Of a DNA stretch of 64,000 nt, positions 47,302-57,711 are shown in pieces. Below the pieces are notes generated by a model. That model searched no databases. It worked only from the letters and a program-made list of their open reading frames with translations, and was not told the origin of the DNA. Numbering within the stretch: the stretch's first letter is position 1; each line of letters opens with the position of its first letter. A program made the translations under genes and the position numbers. Origin of the DNA: an uncultured Akkermansia sp. (GTDB lineage Bacteria; Verrucomicrobiota; Verrucomicrobiia; Verrucomicrobiales; Akkermansiaceae); contig CASFPZ010000001.1 in NCBI GenBank assembly GCA_949296365.1, positions 83,796 to 147,795 on the forward strand, read 5' to 3'.

Positions 47302-49214
47302 TGTTTTGTCGAGCTAGACTGAAGTTTGTTGTAGATTTTTGTTAAAATTTGATCTGCGGTAAATCCGTATTTTTTACGGAGTGATTCGAGATCTCCATGT
47401 TCGATGAATTGGTCAGGCCAACCGATGAGCTCGACAGGAGTGGAAACACCAGCTGCCGCGAGACATTCCAGAACTGCTGAACCAAACCCCCCGCGGATGA
47501 CGTGGTCTTCGAATGTACAGACAAGTTTGGCGTGGCGTGAGTATTGGACAAAACAACTTTCATCAAGCGGTTTAATAAATCGGGCATTGATGACAGCGGT
47601 AGAATATCCTTTCTGTTGAAGCTGAATTGCGACTTCCCTTACCAACGTAATCATGTTGCCTAGGGAAATAAGAACGATGTCTGTACCTTCTTGTTCGATT
47701 TCAGCTTTACCAATGGGAAGGATTTCTGGTTGTTGAGAGAAGTCAGCCGTTTCTCCTTCGGCTTTGGGATAGCGGATAGCAGATGGACGATCGTTGATTG
47801 TGTTGATTGTGTACAACATGTTGACCAATTCTCGAACATCTTTGGGCTGCATCATGACTAAGTCAGGCAAACAGCGCAACATCGCAATGTCAAATAAACC
47901 ATGATGGGTAGGTCCATCGTGTGCAGACAAACCAGCACGATCCATACAGAAACGAACAGGCAGGGATTGTAACGCAGCATCGTGTTGTATCATGTCGACA
48001 CAGCGTTGCATGAATGTGGAGTAAATAGCAACGTAGGGTTTGAGCCCCTCAGTAGCCATGCCACAGGCAAATATGGCAGCATGTTCTTCGGCAATGCCGA
48101 CATCGTAAAAACGTTCCGGATGGCGTTGTTTGAATATATTGAGTTTGGTGCCACCAGACATGGCTGCTGTAATAGCTGTAATGGTCTTATCTTGGTCTGC
48201 CATATTGGCTAGGGTCTGGCCAAATACTTCCGAATAACTCGGGTTCGCTGGCGTTGGCAATGTTGTACTTGTACCAATGCAATAGGAATCGAGACCGTGG
48301 AAACGAGATGGGTTGTCAAGTGCGGGTTGGTAACCGCGACCTTTTTCTGTGATGATGTGTAACAAAACAGGGGCGTCGAGTGTTTTGATGTATCTAAGTG
48401 TTTTAGACAACAGTGAAATGTCGTGGCCGTCTAGGGGACCGAAATAGCGCAACCCTAAATTTTCGAATAGCGATGAGGGGAAAAAAAGCCCTTTAGCTGA
48501 AGCTTCAACTTTAGAGGCAAAGGCTTTAGTGCTACCGCCAGCAATACGCTCGACAAATTCCGAAGCCTTTTTGCGAACCCAACCGTAGGTTTCTGAGGTT
48601 TGTAACGAGTTAAAGTAGTTAGCTAAGGCGCCGACATTCTTGTCGATAGCCCATTTATTGTCATTAAGGATGATAATGAGTCGCTTGGTTGTTTGGGCAA
48701 TGTTATTGAGCGCTTCCAAAGTAACTCCGCAAGAGAACGAGGCATCTCCAGCAACGGCGATAACGTGGAAGTCTTGCCCCATGCAGTCTCGTGCCGCACA
48801 AATACCTAATGCTGCCGATAATACTGTGCCCGCATGGCCAGCTCCAAATGCATCGTGCGACGATTCGGTACGTTTGAGAAATCCGGAAATCCCATTGGAT
48901 TGCCTCAGGGTATGCATATCCTTTAGCCGCCCTGTGAGGATTTTATGGATGTAACCTTGGTGTGATACATCAAAAAGAATTTTATCGGTCGGTGTGTTAA
49001 AAACGCGATGTAGAGCGATTGTTAATTCAACGACCCCGAGATTAGAACCCAAATGCCCACCGGTGACAGAAAGGGAATTGATTAAAAATTTACGGATATC
49101 CTGAGCGAGGATAGTTAGCTTTTCCAGTGGAAGCGCTTTAACGTCATCGGGTGAGTGAATAGAACCTAATAGTTCTGTAATCTCAGGAGAGAGTGAAAGG
49201 TTCTGATTCGTCAT
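47298..49214 (-). CDS. dxs: 1-deoxy-D-xylulose-5-phosphate synthase
   Basis: 638 residues, normal length. The thiamine diphosphate site has GHAGTVLSAALG, GDASFSCGVTLEALNN and NDNKWAIDKNVG. The transketolase-like pyrimidine domain has DVGIAEEHAAIFACG and RAGLSAHDGPTHHG. It is the first and rate-limiting enzyme of the MEP isoprenoid pathway, with ispE at 30.8 kb. It overlaps xseB by 32 bases, a common pairing in bacteria. Confidence 0.97.
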   Translation of the reverse strand: MTNQNLSLSPEITELLGSIHSPDDVKALPLEKLTILAQDIRKFLINSLSVTGGHLGSNLGVVELTIALHRVFNTPTDKILFDVSHQGYIHKILTGRLKDMHTLRQSNGISGFLKRTESSHDAFGAGHAGTVLSAALGICAARDCMGQDFHVIAVAGDASFSCGVTLEALNNIAQTTKRLIIILNDNKWAIDKNVGALANYFNSLQTSETYGWVRKKASEFVERIAGGSTKAFASKVEASAKGLFFPSSLFENLGLRYFGPLDGHDISLLSKTLRYIKTLDAPVLLHIITEKGRGYQPALDNPSRFHGLDSYCIGTSTTLPTPANPSYSEVFGQTLANMADQDKTITAITAAMSGGTKLNIFKQRHPERFYDVGIAEEHAAIFACGMATEGLKPYVAIYSTFMQRCVDMIQHDAALQSLPVRFCMDRAGLSAHDGPTHHGLFDIAMLRCLPDLVMMQPKDVRELVNMLYTINTINDRPSAIRYPKAEGETADFSQQPEILPIGKAEIEQEGTDIVLISLGNMITLVREVAIQLQQKGYSTAVINARFIKPLDESCFVQYSRHAKLVCTFEDHVIRGGFGSAVLECLAAAGVSTPVELIGWPDQFIEHGDLESLRKKYGFTADQILTKIYNKLQSSSTKQ

Positions 49215-49455
49215 GATGAGGAGATGGCTTGTTAACTTCAGTCGTATTCAATTCCGGATTTTCAAGAGTCTTGATGCGAAGCTCTGCGTCTCGCAACATA
49301 GCTTTGCAGCGACGGATGATTCGGGTGCCTTCTTCGACTAAGCTTAGCATAGTTTCTAAATCTGTAACCGGAGCATCAGTTTGCTGAACGATCTCCTCCA
49401 ACCTGGCAATTGATTGTTCAAATGTAGGAGTCTCCTGGGATTTTCTGGGTGGCAT
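49183..49455 (-). CDS. xseB: Exodeoxyribonuclease VII small subunit
   Basis: 90 residues. The family core FEQSIARLEEIVQQTDAP...LETMLSLVEEGTRIIRRCKAML is at about 12-60. A C-terminal tail of about 25 residues overlaps the dxs start. XseB assembles with XseA on single-stranded DNA; xseA is not in the window. Confidence 0.93.
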   Translation of the reverse strand: MPPRKSQETPTFEQSIARLEEIVQQTDAPVTDLETMLSLVEEGTRIIRRCKAMLRDAELRIKTLENPELNTTEVNKPSPHHDESEPFTLS

Positions 49456-49482
49456 GGGAAAAGGAAAATAAATGGTTACAAG

Positions 49483-50928
49483 TCAGTCTCTATTGGGAGC
49501 ATGTGGTAAGTCAGGCGTTTCCTCAAAATCATCAGCTAATTTCCGTTGAAGTGTTCTTCGGCTGATACCGAGGAGTTTAGCGGCTGCCGTCCTGTTGTTT
49601 CCTGTGATTTGCAAGGCCATGCGAATGGCTTTTCGTTCAAGGGATAATAGATTCAAACAGTCTGGTTGGACAAGCTGAATATGTGTTATTGACGAAGTCT
49701 CTTCTGTTTGATTTGTAATATTGTTTGGCGCTACTAGAGGAGGGGAGGAGCTTATCGAGGGCGGGAGGTGTTGTAGGTCGATAAAATTGCTGTTACTCAT
49801 AACAACTCCGTGTTCGATAGCGGTCCGAAGCTCGCGAACATTTCCGGGCCAAGAATAATGAAGTATGGCTTGCGCTGCTTGGTCGGTTAATGGTTTTAGA
49901 GGTTTTTTGTTCTCCTGAGCAAATTCATTGAGAAAAGCATTCGAAAGCAAAATGATATCATCCTGACGTTCTCTCAATGGGGGCATGTCGATTTTCACAA
50001 CGTTAAGACGGAAGAAAAGGTCTTCCCGAAAAGTCCCGTTAGCAACGAGTTTCTTGAGTGATTTGTTTGTAGCGGCAATGACTCGCACATCGATGGGAAC
50101 TGGGGTGTTGGATCCCACTCGTTCGATGGATCGTTCAGACAAAACTCGAAGCAGTTTGACTTGGGTGGAGGCATCGATCTCGCCAATCTCATCGAGGAAG
50201 AGGGTTCCGCCTTCTGCTTCCTCAAAACGTCCAATGCGTTTCTGAATGGCTCCTGTAAAAGCGCCTTTTTCATGCCCAAATAGTTCACTTTCGAGAAGTT
50301 GGGGGGAGAGTGCTGCGCAGTTAACAACGACAAAGGGGCGGTTGACTCGAGGTGAGAGAGAATGGATAGCGTGGGCTACAAGTTCTTTGCCCGTGCCGCT
50401 TTCTCCTTCGATGAGGACGGTAGTTTTGCTGGGAGCTACTTGGCGGATGATTTGAAAAACGCGTTCCATGACTTGCGATTTTCCCAGCAATTTGTCGAGG
50501 CCTTTGTCGGGATGCAGTGAGGCTTTCAGTTGTTTGTTGGCAGACTCTAGAGATCGGGTTTTGAGCGCTCGCATTAACAAAAGTTCGATCTCATCTAGAT
50601 TGAGCGGCTTGGTGACAAAGTGGTAAGCCCCGCGACGCATGGCTTCCACCGCTGAGTCGACTGACCCATAGGCCGTCATAACTATGCAAACGGGTTGTGG
50701 ATCTTTTTTTGCAATAGAGTCGAGAAGGTCCATCCCGTTTTCACCACCCAGGCGAAGGTCGGTAAGAACTAAGTCGACTGGCTCCATGTCAAGCAACGCC
50801 TTGGCTTGCGCAAGGCTAGAAGCTGTATAGATATCATAGCTGTCTTCCAGTGCCATGCGCAGTACATCGCGCGTTGGTTTTTCATCGTCTACGACTAATA
50901 AAATCGGTTTAGGCATAATGTTTAACAC
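49483..50928 (-). CDS. Sigma54-dependent response regulator (NtrC family)
   Basis: 481 residues. The receiver domain (about 5-120) begins [12 protein letters not shown] and has the phospho-acceptor Asp in LVLTDLRL and the conserved K in FVTKPLN. The AAA+ domain has Walker A GESGTGKE, the sigma54 contact loop GAFTGA, and LDEIGEID. A Fis-type helix-turn-helix ends the protein ([20 protein letters not shown]). It activates transcription with RpoN once phosphorylated by the sensor encoded 6 bases upstream. Targets are unknown. Confidence 0.95.
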   Translation of the reverse strand: MLNIMPKPILLVVDDEKPTRDVLRMALEDSYDIYTASSLAQAKALLDMEPVDLVLTDLRLGGENGMDLLDSIAKKDPQPVCIVMTAYGSVDSAVEAMRRGAYHFVTKPLNLDEIELLLMRALKTRSLESANKQLKASLHPDKGLDKLLGKSQVMERVFQIIRQVAPSKTTVLIEGESGTGKELVAHAIHSLSPRVNRPFVVVNCAALSPQLLESELFGHEKGAFTGAIQKRIGRFEEAEGGTLFLDEIGEIDASTQVKLLRVLSERSIERVGSNTPVPIDVRVIAATNKSLKKLVANGTFREDLFFRLNVVKIDMPPLRERQDDIILLSNAFLNEFAQENKKPLKPLTDQAAQAILHYSWPGNVRELRTAIEHGVVMSNSNFIDLQHLPPSISSSPPLVAPNNITNQTEETSSITHIQLVQPDCLNLLSLERKAIRMALQITGNNRTAAAKLLGISRRTLQRKLADDFEETPDLPHAPNRD

Positions 50929-50934
50929 TTACTA

Positions 50935-52104
50935 TTATTGAAGTAGACGAGCTGCTGGATCTGTACGTGGGAAAAACATGGCAATAGTCGTTCCTTCTCC
51001 TGGGTGGCTAGCAATGGTCATATTCCCACCGTGGTCTTTAACGATGCGGCGTACAATCAATAGGCCTAGTCCTGTCCCTTCTGATTTGGTTGTCAAAAAA
51101 GGTTCGTAAATGCACCCCATGACTTCCGGTGGAATCCCACTACCTGTGTCAGATACAACAATGCGCACTTCGTATGCATTACACTCGGTCTTGATAAGGA
51201 TGGAACCGCCACTGGCTGGTATAGCTTGGTAGGCATTCTTGATGAGATTGTAAAAAACTTGCTTGATTTGTACTGGATCCATGTCCATGACTGGCATGGA
51301 AGAGGCTAAATCGAGATTGATGCGTATATTGCGTTCCTCGATCTCAGGACGCAAAAACTGAATGATTTCTTCGATGGTTGCATTCAAGTTGAGAGGCTCT
51401 ACATTGGGTTTGGTCGGGCGAATGGCATGGAGAAACTGACGGAGAATGGCGTCTAGTCGTGTCACTTCTGTGCGCGAAGTCTGTACGAGTTCTCGCAACG
51501 ATTCTGCCTTGTCTCCTGGTAATTGGTTAAGTTTGCGCTCTAACAATTGTAAATGAAGGCTGATTGCGTTGAGAGGATTCCCAATTTCATGGGCCACTCC
51601 TGCCGAAAGGAGGGTGAGTGAATTCAATTGTTCCGCTTCGAGAATTTCTTCGGTCTTGAGATACCTATCTGTTTCATTGCGAACGAGAATGAGGTATCCG
51701 GTGATTTTTTCTTCACCAAATGGGGAAACAAATATGTTGAGATAAAGGTGCTCAGGATAGCGAATCTCTGTATCAAGTGATATGGCGCCTCCGCCTTTCG
51801 TGATTTCTCCCCAGGCTTTCCCCCCACCAAAAAGTATTCCAAGATCATCCGAAACAATGTCGCTCGCCCTTTTATTGAGCAATTTGCTTGCAGATTGATT
51901 AACATAGACAATCTTACCGCTAGTATCCAATAGGATGACTCCTTCTTGTAGGGCCTCAAAAACCTGCTGAAAGAATCCCTTCTGTTCAGAAAGTTTTAAT
52001 AAAAACGCTTGAAGCTCCGAATTATCAAGATGCCCCAAACGTGTGATGAGCTTTTCTACTGTTCCTTTCTTCATGACAGTGTAGGGTACGTATCCTTCTA
52101 ACAT
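50935..52104 (-). CDS. PAS-domain sensor histidine kinase (NtrB-like)
   Basis: 389 residues, no membrane segment, so probably cytosolic. A PAS domain (about 50-160) contains EGVILLDTSGKIVYVN. The phospho-accepting His is in SAGVAHEIGNPLNAISLHLQLLE (about 172). ATPase motifs are NLIKNAYQA (N), DTGSGIPPEVM (G1), TGLGL (G2). It phosphorylates the adjacent NtrC-type regulator. An ATG at 52074 is a possible alternative start. The signal sensed by PAS is unknown. Confidence 0.93.
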   Translation of the reverse strand: MLEGYVPYTVMKKGTVEKLITRLGHLDNSELQAFLLKLSEQKGFFQQVFEALQEGVILLDTSGKIVYVNQSASKLLNKRASDIVSDDLGILFGGGKAWGEITKGGGAISLDTEIRYPEHLYLNIFVSPFGEEKITGYLILVRNETDRYLKTEEILEAEQLNSLTLLSAGVAHEIGNPLNAISLHLQLLERKLNQLPGDKAESLRELVQTSRTEVTRLDAILRQFLHAIRPTKPNVEPLNLNATIEEIIQFLRPEIEERNIRINLDLASSMPVMDMDPVQIKQVFYNLIKNAYQAIPASGGSILIKTECNAYEVRIVVSDTGSGIPPEVMGCIYEPFLTTKSEGTGLGLLIVRRIVKDHGGNMTIASHPGEGTTIAMFFPRTDPAARLLQ

Positions 52105-52284
52105 GACATACCCAGAAAATGCAAGATGAACAGGCGTAAAAATGATTTTTTACCTGAGTTTGAAAGAAGAAAGATTGAGGAACCTAACTTCTATTGGCGA
52201 AAAAGTTAGTTGCCCATTGGGTGAATTCTGGATAATGGTACAATTCCTGCTTTCCAAGTAGAGTTGAGCGCAATAGAAAAGGGC

Positions 52285-53823
52285 ATGTCAAAAAAACCTG
52301 TTGTACTAATTATTAGAGACGGATGGGGGCGCAACCCGTTGGGGCCGTCCGTAGCAGAGCAATATGGAGATGCTACGGTGCTTGCCCAAACTCCGTTTAC
52401 TGATTCTTTGCTGGAAACATATCCGCACAGTTTGATTGGAGCGTCGGGTAGAGATGTCGGGTTGCCTGATGGGCAAATGGGTAATTCGGAAGTGGGACAT
52501 TTGAATCTTGGTGCGGGACGCATTGTGTTCCAAGACTTGTGCCGTATTTCGAATGCCATTCAGGATGGATCGATTGCTTCTAACACGGTGATCAAGGAAG
52601 CGTTCGCTAAAGCATGCGGGCATCGCTTGCATTTTATGGGATTGCTCAGTGATGGCGGGGTGCATAGCCATATGGATCATTTGATCGGGCTGGTGAAGTT
52701 GGCTCACGAATCAGGAGTGTCTGATATTTGCATTCATGCCATTACAGATGGACGAGACTGCTCGCCAACAAGTGGGGCTGGTTTTCTCAAAAAGTTGGAA
52801 GAAGCTGTGGCTCCATATGGAGCTCGCATCGCTACTGTGATTGGGCGATTTTATGCGATGGATCGCGATAAACGCTGGGATCGCAATAAACTTGCTTGGG
52901 ATGCAATCGTGTTGGGCCGTGGTGAACAATGTTCTTGTACCCCACACGAATATATTGAAAGTTGCTATGCACACCAGGAAACTGATGAATTCCTCAAACC
53001 GGGCATTTTCTGCTATGGCAATGAACAGAGAATTAACGATGACGATGTTGTCTTCTTTTTTAATTTCCGAGCAGACCGAGCTCGTCAACTTTCGGAAGCT
53101 TTTCTCTATCCGAATTTTGATGGATTTGATCGTGAAGTGAAGCCGAAAGTTCACTATGTGACGATGACTGAATACGATGCGAAATATCCATCACCTGTTG
53201 CTTTTGCACCAGAGGAACTTCACAAAATTCTTGGAGAAGTTGTGTCGGAAGCTGGCCTCAAACAGCTCCGTATTGCAGAAACAGAAAAATATGCCCATGT
53301 GACATTCTTTTTCAATGGCGGGGTAGAGACCTGTTTTGAGGGTGAAGACCGTATTTTGGTCCCCTCCCCGCGCGATGTCGCAACGTATGACTTGAAACCT
53401 CAAATGAGCGCCGAACAAGTCGCGCAAAAATTTGTAGAGGTCATTGGAAATTACGATGTCGCTATTCTCAACTTTGCCAATCCGGATATGGTCGGGCATA
53501 CGGGTATTGTAGAAGCAGGAATTAAAGCTTGCGAAGCTGTCGACAAAGGATTGAATATGGTTGTCAGCAAGATCCTCGAGTTAGGGGGCAAAGCCCTCAT
53601 TACTGCTGATCATGGCAATTGTGAGCACATGAGAAATGAAGACGGATCGCCTAACACGGCTCATACGACGAATTTGGTCGATCTGATTTACGTGGGGGCG
53701 GACAAGGATTCAGTATCTTTGAATAATGGCATTCTGGCAGACATTGCTCCGACTATGCTCGATCTTCTTGGTATTGCTATCCCTTCGGAAATGACTGGAA
53801 AGAGTCTGGTCGTTCGAAAATAA
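52285..53823 (+). CDS. gpmI: 2,3-bisphosphoglycerate-independent phosphoglycerate mutase
   Basis: 512 residues from the ATG at 52285, preceded by AAAAGGG; a TTG at 52264 would add 7 residues. The metal site starts LIIRDGWG (most relatives have LDGWG), the catalytic Ser is in MGNSEVGHLN, and C-terminal metal ligands are in NFANPDMVGHTG and ITADHGNCE. It interconverts 3- and 2-phosphoglycerate in glycolysis using manganese. It is a single-gene unit with a good terminator. Confidence 0.97.
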   Translation: MSKKPVVLIIRDGWGRNPLGPSVAEQYGDATVLAQTPFTDSLLETYPHSLIGASGRDVGLPDGQMGNSEVGHLNLGAGRIVFQDLCRISNAIQDGSIASNTVIKEAFAKACGHRLHFMGLLSDGGVHSHMDHLIGLVKLAHESGVSDICIHAITDGRDCSPTSGAGFLKKLEEAVAPYGARIATVIGRFYAMDRDKRWDRNKLAWDAIVLGRGEQCSCTPHEYIESCYAHQETDEFLKPGIFCYGNEQRINDDDVVFFFNFRADRARQLSEAFLYPNFDGFDREVKPKVHYVTMTEYDAKYPSPVAFAPEELHKILGEVVSEAGLKQLRIAETEKYAHVTFFFNGGVETCFEGEDRILVPSPRDVATYDLKPQMSAEQVAQKFVEVIGNYDVAILNFANPDMVGHTGIVEAGIKACEAVDKGLNMVVSKILELGGKALITADHGNCEHMRNEDGSPNTAHTTNLVDLIYVGADKDSVSLNNGILADIAPTMLDLLGIAIPSEMTGKSLVVRK

Positions 53824-53856
53824 GCCTGATTAACTCTGGTTTCTAAAGATCCTCAG

Positions 53857-53902
53857 AAGCGAGAAGCTGGGCCTCTAAAAAAGGCGCTCTTCTCGCTTTT
53901 TT
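53857..53902 (+). terminator. Rho-independent terminator after gpmI
   Basis: A perfect 10-bp stem AAGCGAGAAG (53857-53866) / CTTCTCGCTT (53889-53898) followed by T's. The loop holds a second small pairing (GGCCT/AGGC). Confidence 0.85.
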
Positions 53903-54196
53903 ACATACAAATGCTAGTTATGAAGGCTAACCAATAGGCTCATATGAACGGATAGGTAAATAAAAAACAACAACACACGGAATAGCAATAAGACCTGAAT
54001 GATCAAAAAAAATGAAAAAAGTCTTGTCATGGCGGATCAAATGAGTAGAATTGCGGCCCCATATAGCACCTCAGGGTGCAAGAAATGAGTTTTTTATCGG
54101 GGGCGCCTCCGGAAAAAAGGCCGGTTCCTGCTAAGCAAGGATCGATTTCTTTGATACTGGAAAGACGCACCGACGAACTAAAACCAAGCAGGAAAC
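53903..54196 (+). other. Leader region of the ribosomal cluster
   Basis: About 300 bases between the gpmI terminator and rpsL. It holds a promoter (54024-54051), a small hairpin GCACC-TCAG-GGTGC (54066-54079) and a G/C-rich stretch (54100-54125). These lie in the transcribed leader and could form the target of a ribosomal protein acting as translational repressor; no known leader motif was recognised. Confidence 0.45.
54024..54051 (+). promoter_or_regulatory. Promoter of the str-S10 ribosomal cluster
   Basis: TTGTCA (54024-54029), 16-base spacer, TAGAAT (54046-54051). The predicted start is about 140 bases before rpsL. Confidence 0.55.
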
Positions 54197-54577
54197 ATGC
54201 CGACAATCAATCAGCTCGTCCGTAAGGGACGTATTACTCCAGAAGAGAAGTCAAAGTCTCGCGCCCTCCACGGTTGCCCGCAGCGTCGTGGTGTTTGTCT
54301 TCAGGTTATGACCCGTACGCCTAAAAAGCCTAACTCGGCTCTTCGTAAGGTTGCTAAGGTGCGTTTGACGAATGGTGAAGAAGTAATTGCTTATATTGGT
54401 GGTGAAGGCCACAATCTTCAGGAACACTCGATTGTTCTTGTAAGAGGGGGTCGTGTTAAAGACCTTCCAGGTGTTCGTTATCACATTGTACGTGGCGCCT
54501 TGGATTGCCTTGGGGTAGACAAACGTCGCCAAGGCCGATCCAAATATGGTGCTAAGCGTCCTAAGGCGGCTAAATAA
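54197..54577 (+). CDS. rpsL: 30S ribosomal protein S12
   Basis: 126 residues. The [20 protein letters not shown] loop and [13 protein letters not shown] are the decoding-centre segments where streptomycin resistance mutations are known; the lysines are of the normal sensitive type. The usual Lys at the KKPNS site is present. A CAGGAAA ribosome site precedes the ATG. First gene of the cluster. Confidence 0.98.
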   Translation: MPTINQLVRKGRITPEEKSKSRALHGCPQRRGVCLQVMTRTPKKPNSALRKVAKVRLTNGEEVIAYIGGEGHNLQEHSIVLVRGGRVKDLPGVRYHIVRGALDCLGVDKRRQGRSKYGAKRPKAAK

Positions 54578-54614
54578 ACCTTCTCTTTAACCTTTATTAC
54601 TAAAAATTGATACT

Positions 54615-55088
54615 ATGGCTCGTCGTAAACGCGTCTATAAGAAAGTTGAACATCGTGACCCTCGTTACGATAGCGTCCTTGTTGGAAAACTGATCAGCAA
54701 GGTAATGTTGGATGGCAAGCGTTCTCTTGCTGAACGTATCGTTTATTCTGCAATTGATCTTGCCAACGAAGGGACAGATACTGTTGATCCATTGGAAATT
54801 TTGACGCGGGCTGTGGAAAATGCAAAGCCTCGTGTTGAAGTCAAGAGTCGTCGTGTTGGCGGTGCAACCTACCAGGTTCCCTTGGAAGTAGAGCCAGGTC
54901 GTTCTGAATCATTGGCGTTGCGTTGGATTGTCAATTATGCTCGTGGTCGCAAGGGTACCCCGATGTACAAGGCTCTCGCTAATGAAATCCGCGAAGCCTC
55001 TAATAATCAGGGAGCATCTGTGCGCAAGCGTGACGATGTCCACAAGATGGCTCAGGCGAACCGCGCTTTTGCGCACTTCCGCTGGTAA
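54615..55088 (+). CDS. rpsG: 30S ribosomal protein S7
   Basis: 157 residues, starting [10 protein letters not shown] and including [21 protein letters not shown] and the [12 protein letters not shown] arm. It nucleates the 30S head. Located 37 bases after rpsL, before fusA. Confidence 0.98.
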   Translation: MARRKRVYKKVEHRDPRYDSVLVGKLISKVMLDGKRSLAERIVYSAIDLANEGTDTVDPLEILTRAVENAKPRVEVKSRRVGGATYQVPLEVEPGRSESLALRWIVNYARGRKGTPMYKALANEIREASNNQGASVRKRDDVHKMAQANRAFAHFRW

Positions 55089-55153
55089 TGATAAGCGGGT
55101 TTCCATTTGCTGCCTGAATCACATAACTTAAAGAGCAAGACCCTACATTAAAC

Positions 55154-57304
55154 ATGTCCGACAATATCAATAATCCTAACCGCAAATGCCCATTGGAACG
55201 TTACCGTAATATCGGTATCTCCGCGCATATTGATGCTGGGAAGACGACACTTTCCGAACGTATCCTGTTTTATACAGGTATGATTCACAAGATTGGTGAA
55301 ACTCACGATGGTTCTACCACGACTGACTGGATGGAACAGGAACGCGAACGTGGAATTACGATTACTTCTGCAGCTATTACTGCTAACTGGAAGCAGCTTC
55401 CTGATGATGGTGTTTATAAGGCTTTTGAAAAGCAGCAGTTTCAGATCAACATTATCGACACACCAGGACACGTCGACTTCACGGCTGAAGTAGAACGTTC
55501 TCTTCGCGTGCTCGATGGCGCTATCGTTGTATTCTGTGGTGTTGCTGGTGTTCAGCCGCAAACAGAAACTGTATGGAGACAGGCCACTAAGTACAATGTG
55601 CCTCGCATTTGCTTTGTGAACAAAATGGATCGCGTGGGCGCTAATTTTGCCAATGTCCTCAGTGATATTCAAAACAAACTGGGCGCTAATGCTGCTTCTA
55701 TTTTGATTCCAATTGGCGCTGAAGATATGTTGCGCGGACAAATTGACGTCGTCAATAAGAAGGCTGTCATGTATAGTGATGACGACCGTTTAGGGTCTAC
55801 TTATCAAGTTGTCGAGATTCCTGATGAATTAAAGGATGAGGCTGAAGCGGCTTATGAAGAACTTGTTTCTCGTGTAGCTGATGTTGATGAAGAACTTGGT
55901 GATAAGTTCCTCAATGAAGAACCAATTACTGCGGCCGATTTGAAGGCTGCTATTCGGCGTGCCACGATTGCCAACGAATTCGTGCCTGTTGCTGGCGGAT
56001 CTGCCTTTAAGAATAAAGGAGTGCAATACCTCCTTGATGCTGTGATTGATTATCTGCCTTCTCCTCTTGAAACCAAGGCAATCGAAGTTGAAAGCACGCT
56101 TGATCCAGAACAACGTAAGGCCTTGACGGTTAGCGATTCTGAAAAGCCGGTTGCTCTTGCCTTCAAACTTTGGGCTGACAAGTTTGTCGGTAAACTCGTA
56201 TTCATTCGCGTTTATTCTGGCATTATTCGCAAAGGCGATACGGTGTACAATCCTCGTACTCGTAAGTCGGAACGTGTTGGCCGTTTGATCCAGATGCAGG
56301 CCGATGCTCACAACGACATTGAAGCTGTTTATTCGGGTGATATTGCTGCTATCGTTGGTCTTCGCAATGTAACAACCGGTGATACAGTGACTTGCGATGA
56401 TAACGATTATGTACTCGAACCACCGACCTTCCCGGAACCGGTTATCGCTATGGCTGTCGAACCTAAGACGAAGGCCGACCAGGAAAAAATGTCTAACGCG
56501 TTAGCTCGTTTGTCCGAAGAAGATCCTACCTTCCAAGTGAAAACAGACGAAGAGACAGGTCAGACGATCATCGCCGGCATGGGCGAGCTTCACCTTGAAA
56601 TTATCATTGACCGCTTGATGCGCGAATTCAAGGTAGAAGCTAATGTTGGTAAGCCTCAGATTGCTTATCGCGAAAGCATTGCGGCCCCTGCGCACGGTGA
56701 AGGTAAACTCGTTAAACAGTCGGGAGGTCGTGGCCAGTATGGTCACGTGATTATCGATGTGACACCCAATGAACGTGGCAAGGGATTGACCATCGCCAAT
56801 AAGATTGTCGGCGGTGCTATCCCGAAAGAATATATGAATGCTGTTTATGCCGGGATCAATGAAGCTATGACGACAGGCGTTGTAGCAGGTTATCCGGTAG
56901 TCGATGTTCATGTGGATGTGGTTGACGGATCTTACCATGAAGTTGACTCGAATGAAAACGCGTTCAAAATGGCAGCTATCTTCTCCATGAAGGATGCTTT
57001 CCGCAAAGCTAAGCCATTCATGCTTGAACCTATTATGTCTGTAGAAGTTACTACGCCGACCGATTATCAGGGAGACGTGATGGGCGACTTGAACCGCCGC
57101 CGCGGACAAATAAGCGCAATGGAAACCAAGGGAAATATCTGCATCCTCAAGGCTATGGTTCCGCTTGCTGAAATGTTTGGCTATTCAACAGTTGTTCGTA
57201 CGCTTTCTAGCGGCCGTGCTTCATATTCGATGGAACCATCTCATTTCGAACAGGTGCCACAAAACCTCGTTGACCAAATTGTCAGCGAACGTGGCGGTAA
57301 GTAA
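55154..57304 (+). CDS. fusA: Elongation factor G
   Basis: 716 residues. G1 is AHIDAGKTTLSE, G2 region RGITITSAA, G3 DTPGHVDF, G4 NKMDR. Domains II-V follow with the domain IV segment SGGRGQYGHVIIDV and the C-terminal GRASYSMEPSHFEQVP. GTP-driven translocase of the ribosome. The usual tuf gene does not follow; rpsJ is next after 42 bases. Confidence 0.98.
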   Translation: MSDNINNPNRKCPLERYRNIGISAHIDAGKTTLSERILFYTGMIHKIGETHDGSTTTDWMEQERERGITITSAAITANWKQLPDDGVYKAFEKQQFQINIIDTPGHVDFTAEVERSLRVLDGAIVVFCGVAGVQPQTETVWRQATKYNVPRICFVNKMDRVGANFANVLSDIQNKLGANAASILIPIGAEDMLRGQIDVVNKKAVMYSDDDRLGSTYQVVEIPDELKDEAEAAYEELVSRVADVDEELGDKFLNEEPITAADLKAAIRRATIANEFVPVAGGSAFKNKGVQYLLDAVIDYLPSPLETKAIEVESTLDPEQRKALTVSDSEKPVALAFKLWADKFVGKLVFIRVYSGIIRKGDTVYNPRTRKSERVGRLIQMQADAHNDIEAVYSGDIAAIVGLRNVTTGDTVTCDDNDYVLEPPTFPEPVIAMAVEPKTKADQEKMSNALARLSEEDPTFQVKTDEETGQTIIAGMGELHLEIIIDRLMREFKVEANVGKPQIAYRESIAAPAHGEGKLVKQSGGRGQYGHVIIDVTPNERGKGLTIANKIVGGAIPKEYMNAVYAGINEAMTTGVVAGYPVVDVHVDVVDGSYHEVDSNENAFKMAAIFSMKDAFRKAKPFMLEPIMSVEVTTPTDYQGDVMGDLNRRRGQISAMETKGNICILKAMVPLAEMFGYSTVVRTLSSGRASYSMEPSHFEQVPQNLVDQIVSERGGK

Positions 57305-57346
57305 ATTGGAACTCATGATTTATTAATTAATTTAAGCACCGACGTC

Positions 57347-57655
57347 ATGCAAAATACAAAAATACGCATCAAACTTCGCGCTTTTGATTCGCGTGCTATC
57401 GATCGTTCCGCTCAGGAAATCGTTGAAACGGCCAAGCGCACTGGAGCCGAAATTGCCGGACCGATTCCACTTCCGACACGTATCGAGAAGTTTTCTGTGA
57501 ACCGTTCCGTACACGTGAATAAGAAGTCTGCTGAACAATTCGAAATTAGAACTCACAAGCGTCTTCTTGACATTGTTAACCCAACGGCTCGCACGATTGA
57601 CGAACTGAAGAAACTTAATCTGCCAGCAGGTGTTGATATTACGATTCGCATCTGA
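57347..57655 (+). CDS. rpsJ: 30S ribosomal protein S10
   Basis: 102 residues with [22 protein letters not shown] and [21 protein letters not shown]. It is a 30S component and also NusE in transcription antitermination. It begins the S10 part of the cluster. Confidence 0.98.
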   Translation: MQNTKIRIKLRAFDSRAIDRSAQEIVETAKRTGAEIAGPIPLPTRIEKFSVNRSVHVNKKSAEQFEIRTHKRLLDIVNPTARTIDELKKLNLPAGVDITIRI

Positions 57656-57711
57656 TCAAGTGTCGTATACCAGAAGACAGTTTAATTAAGAGAAACAAAG
57701 AAAATACAAAA

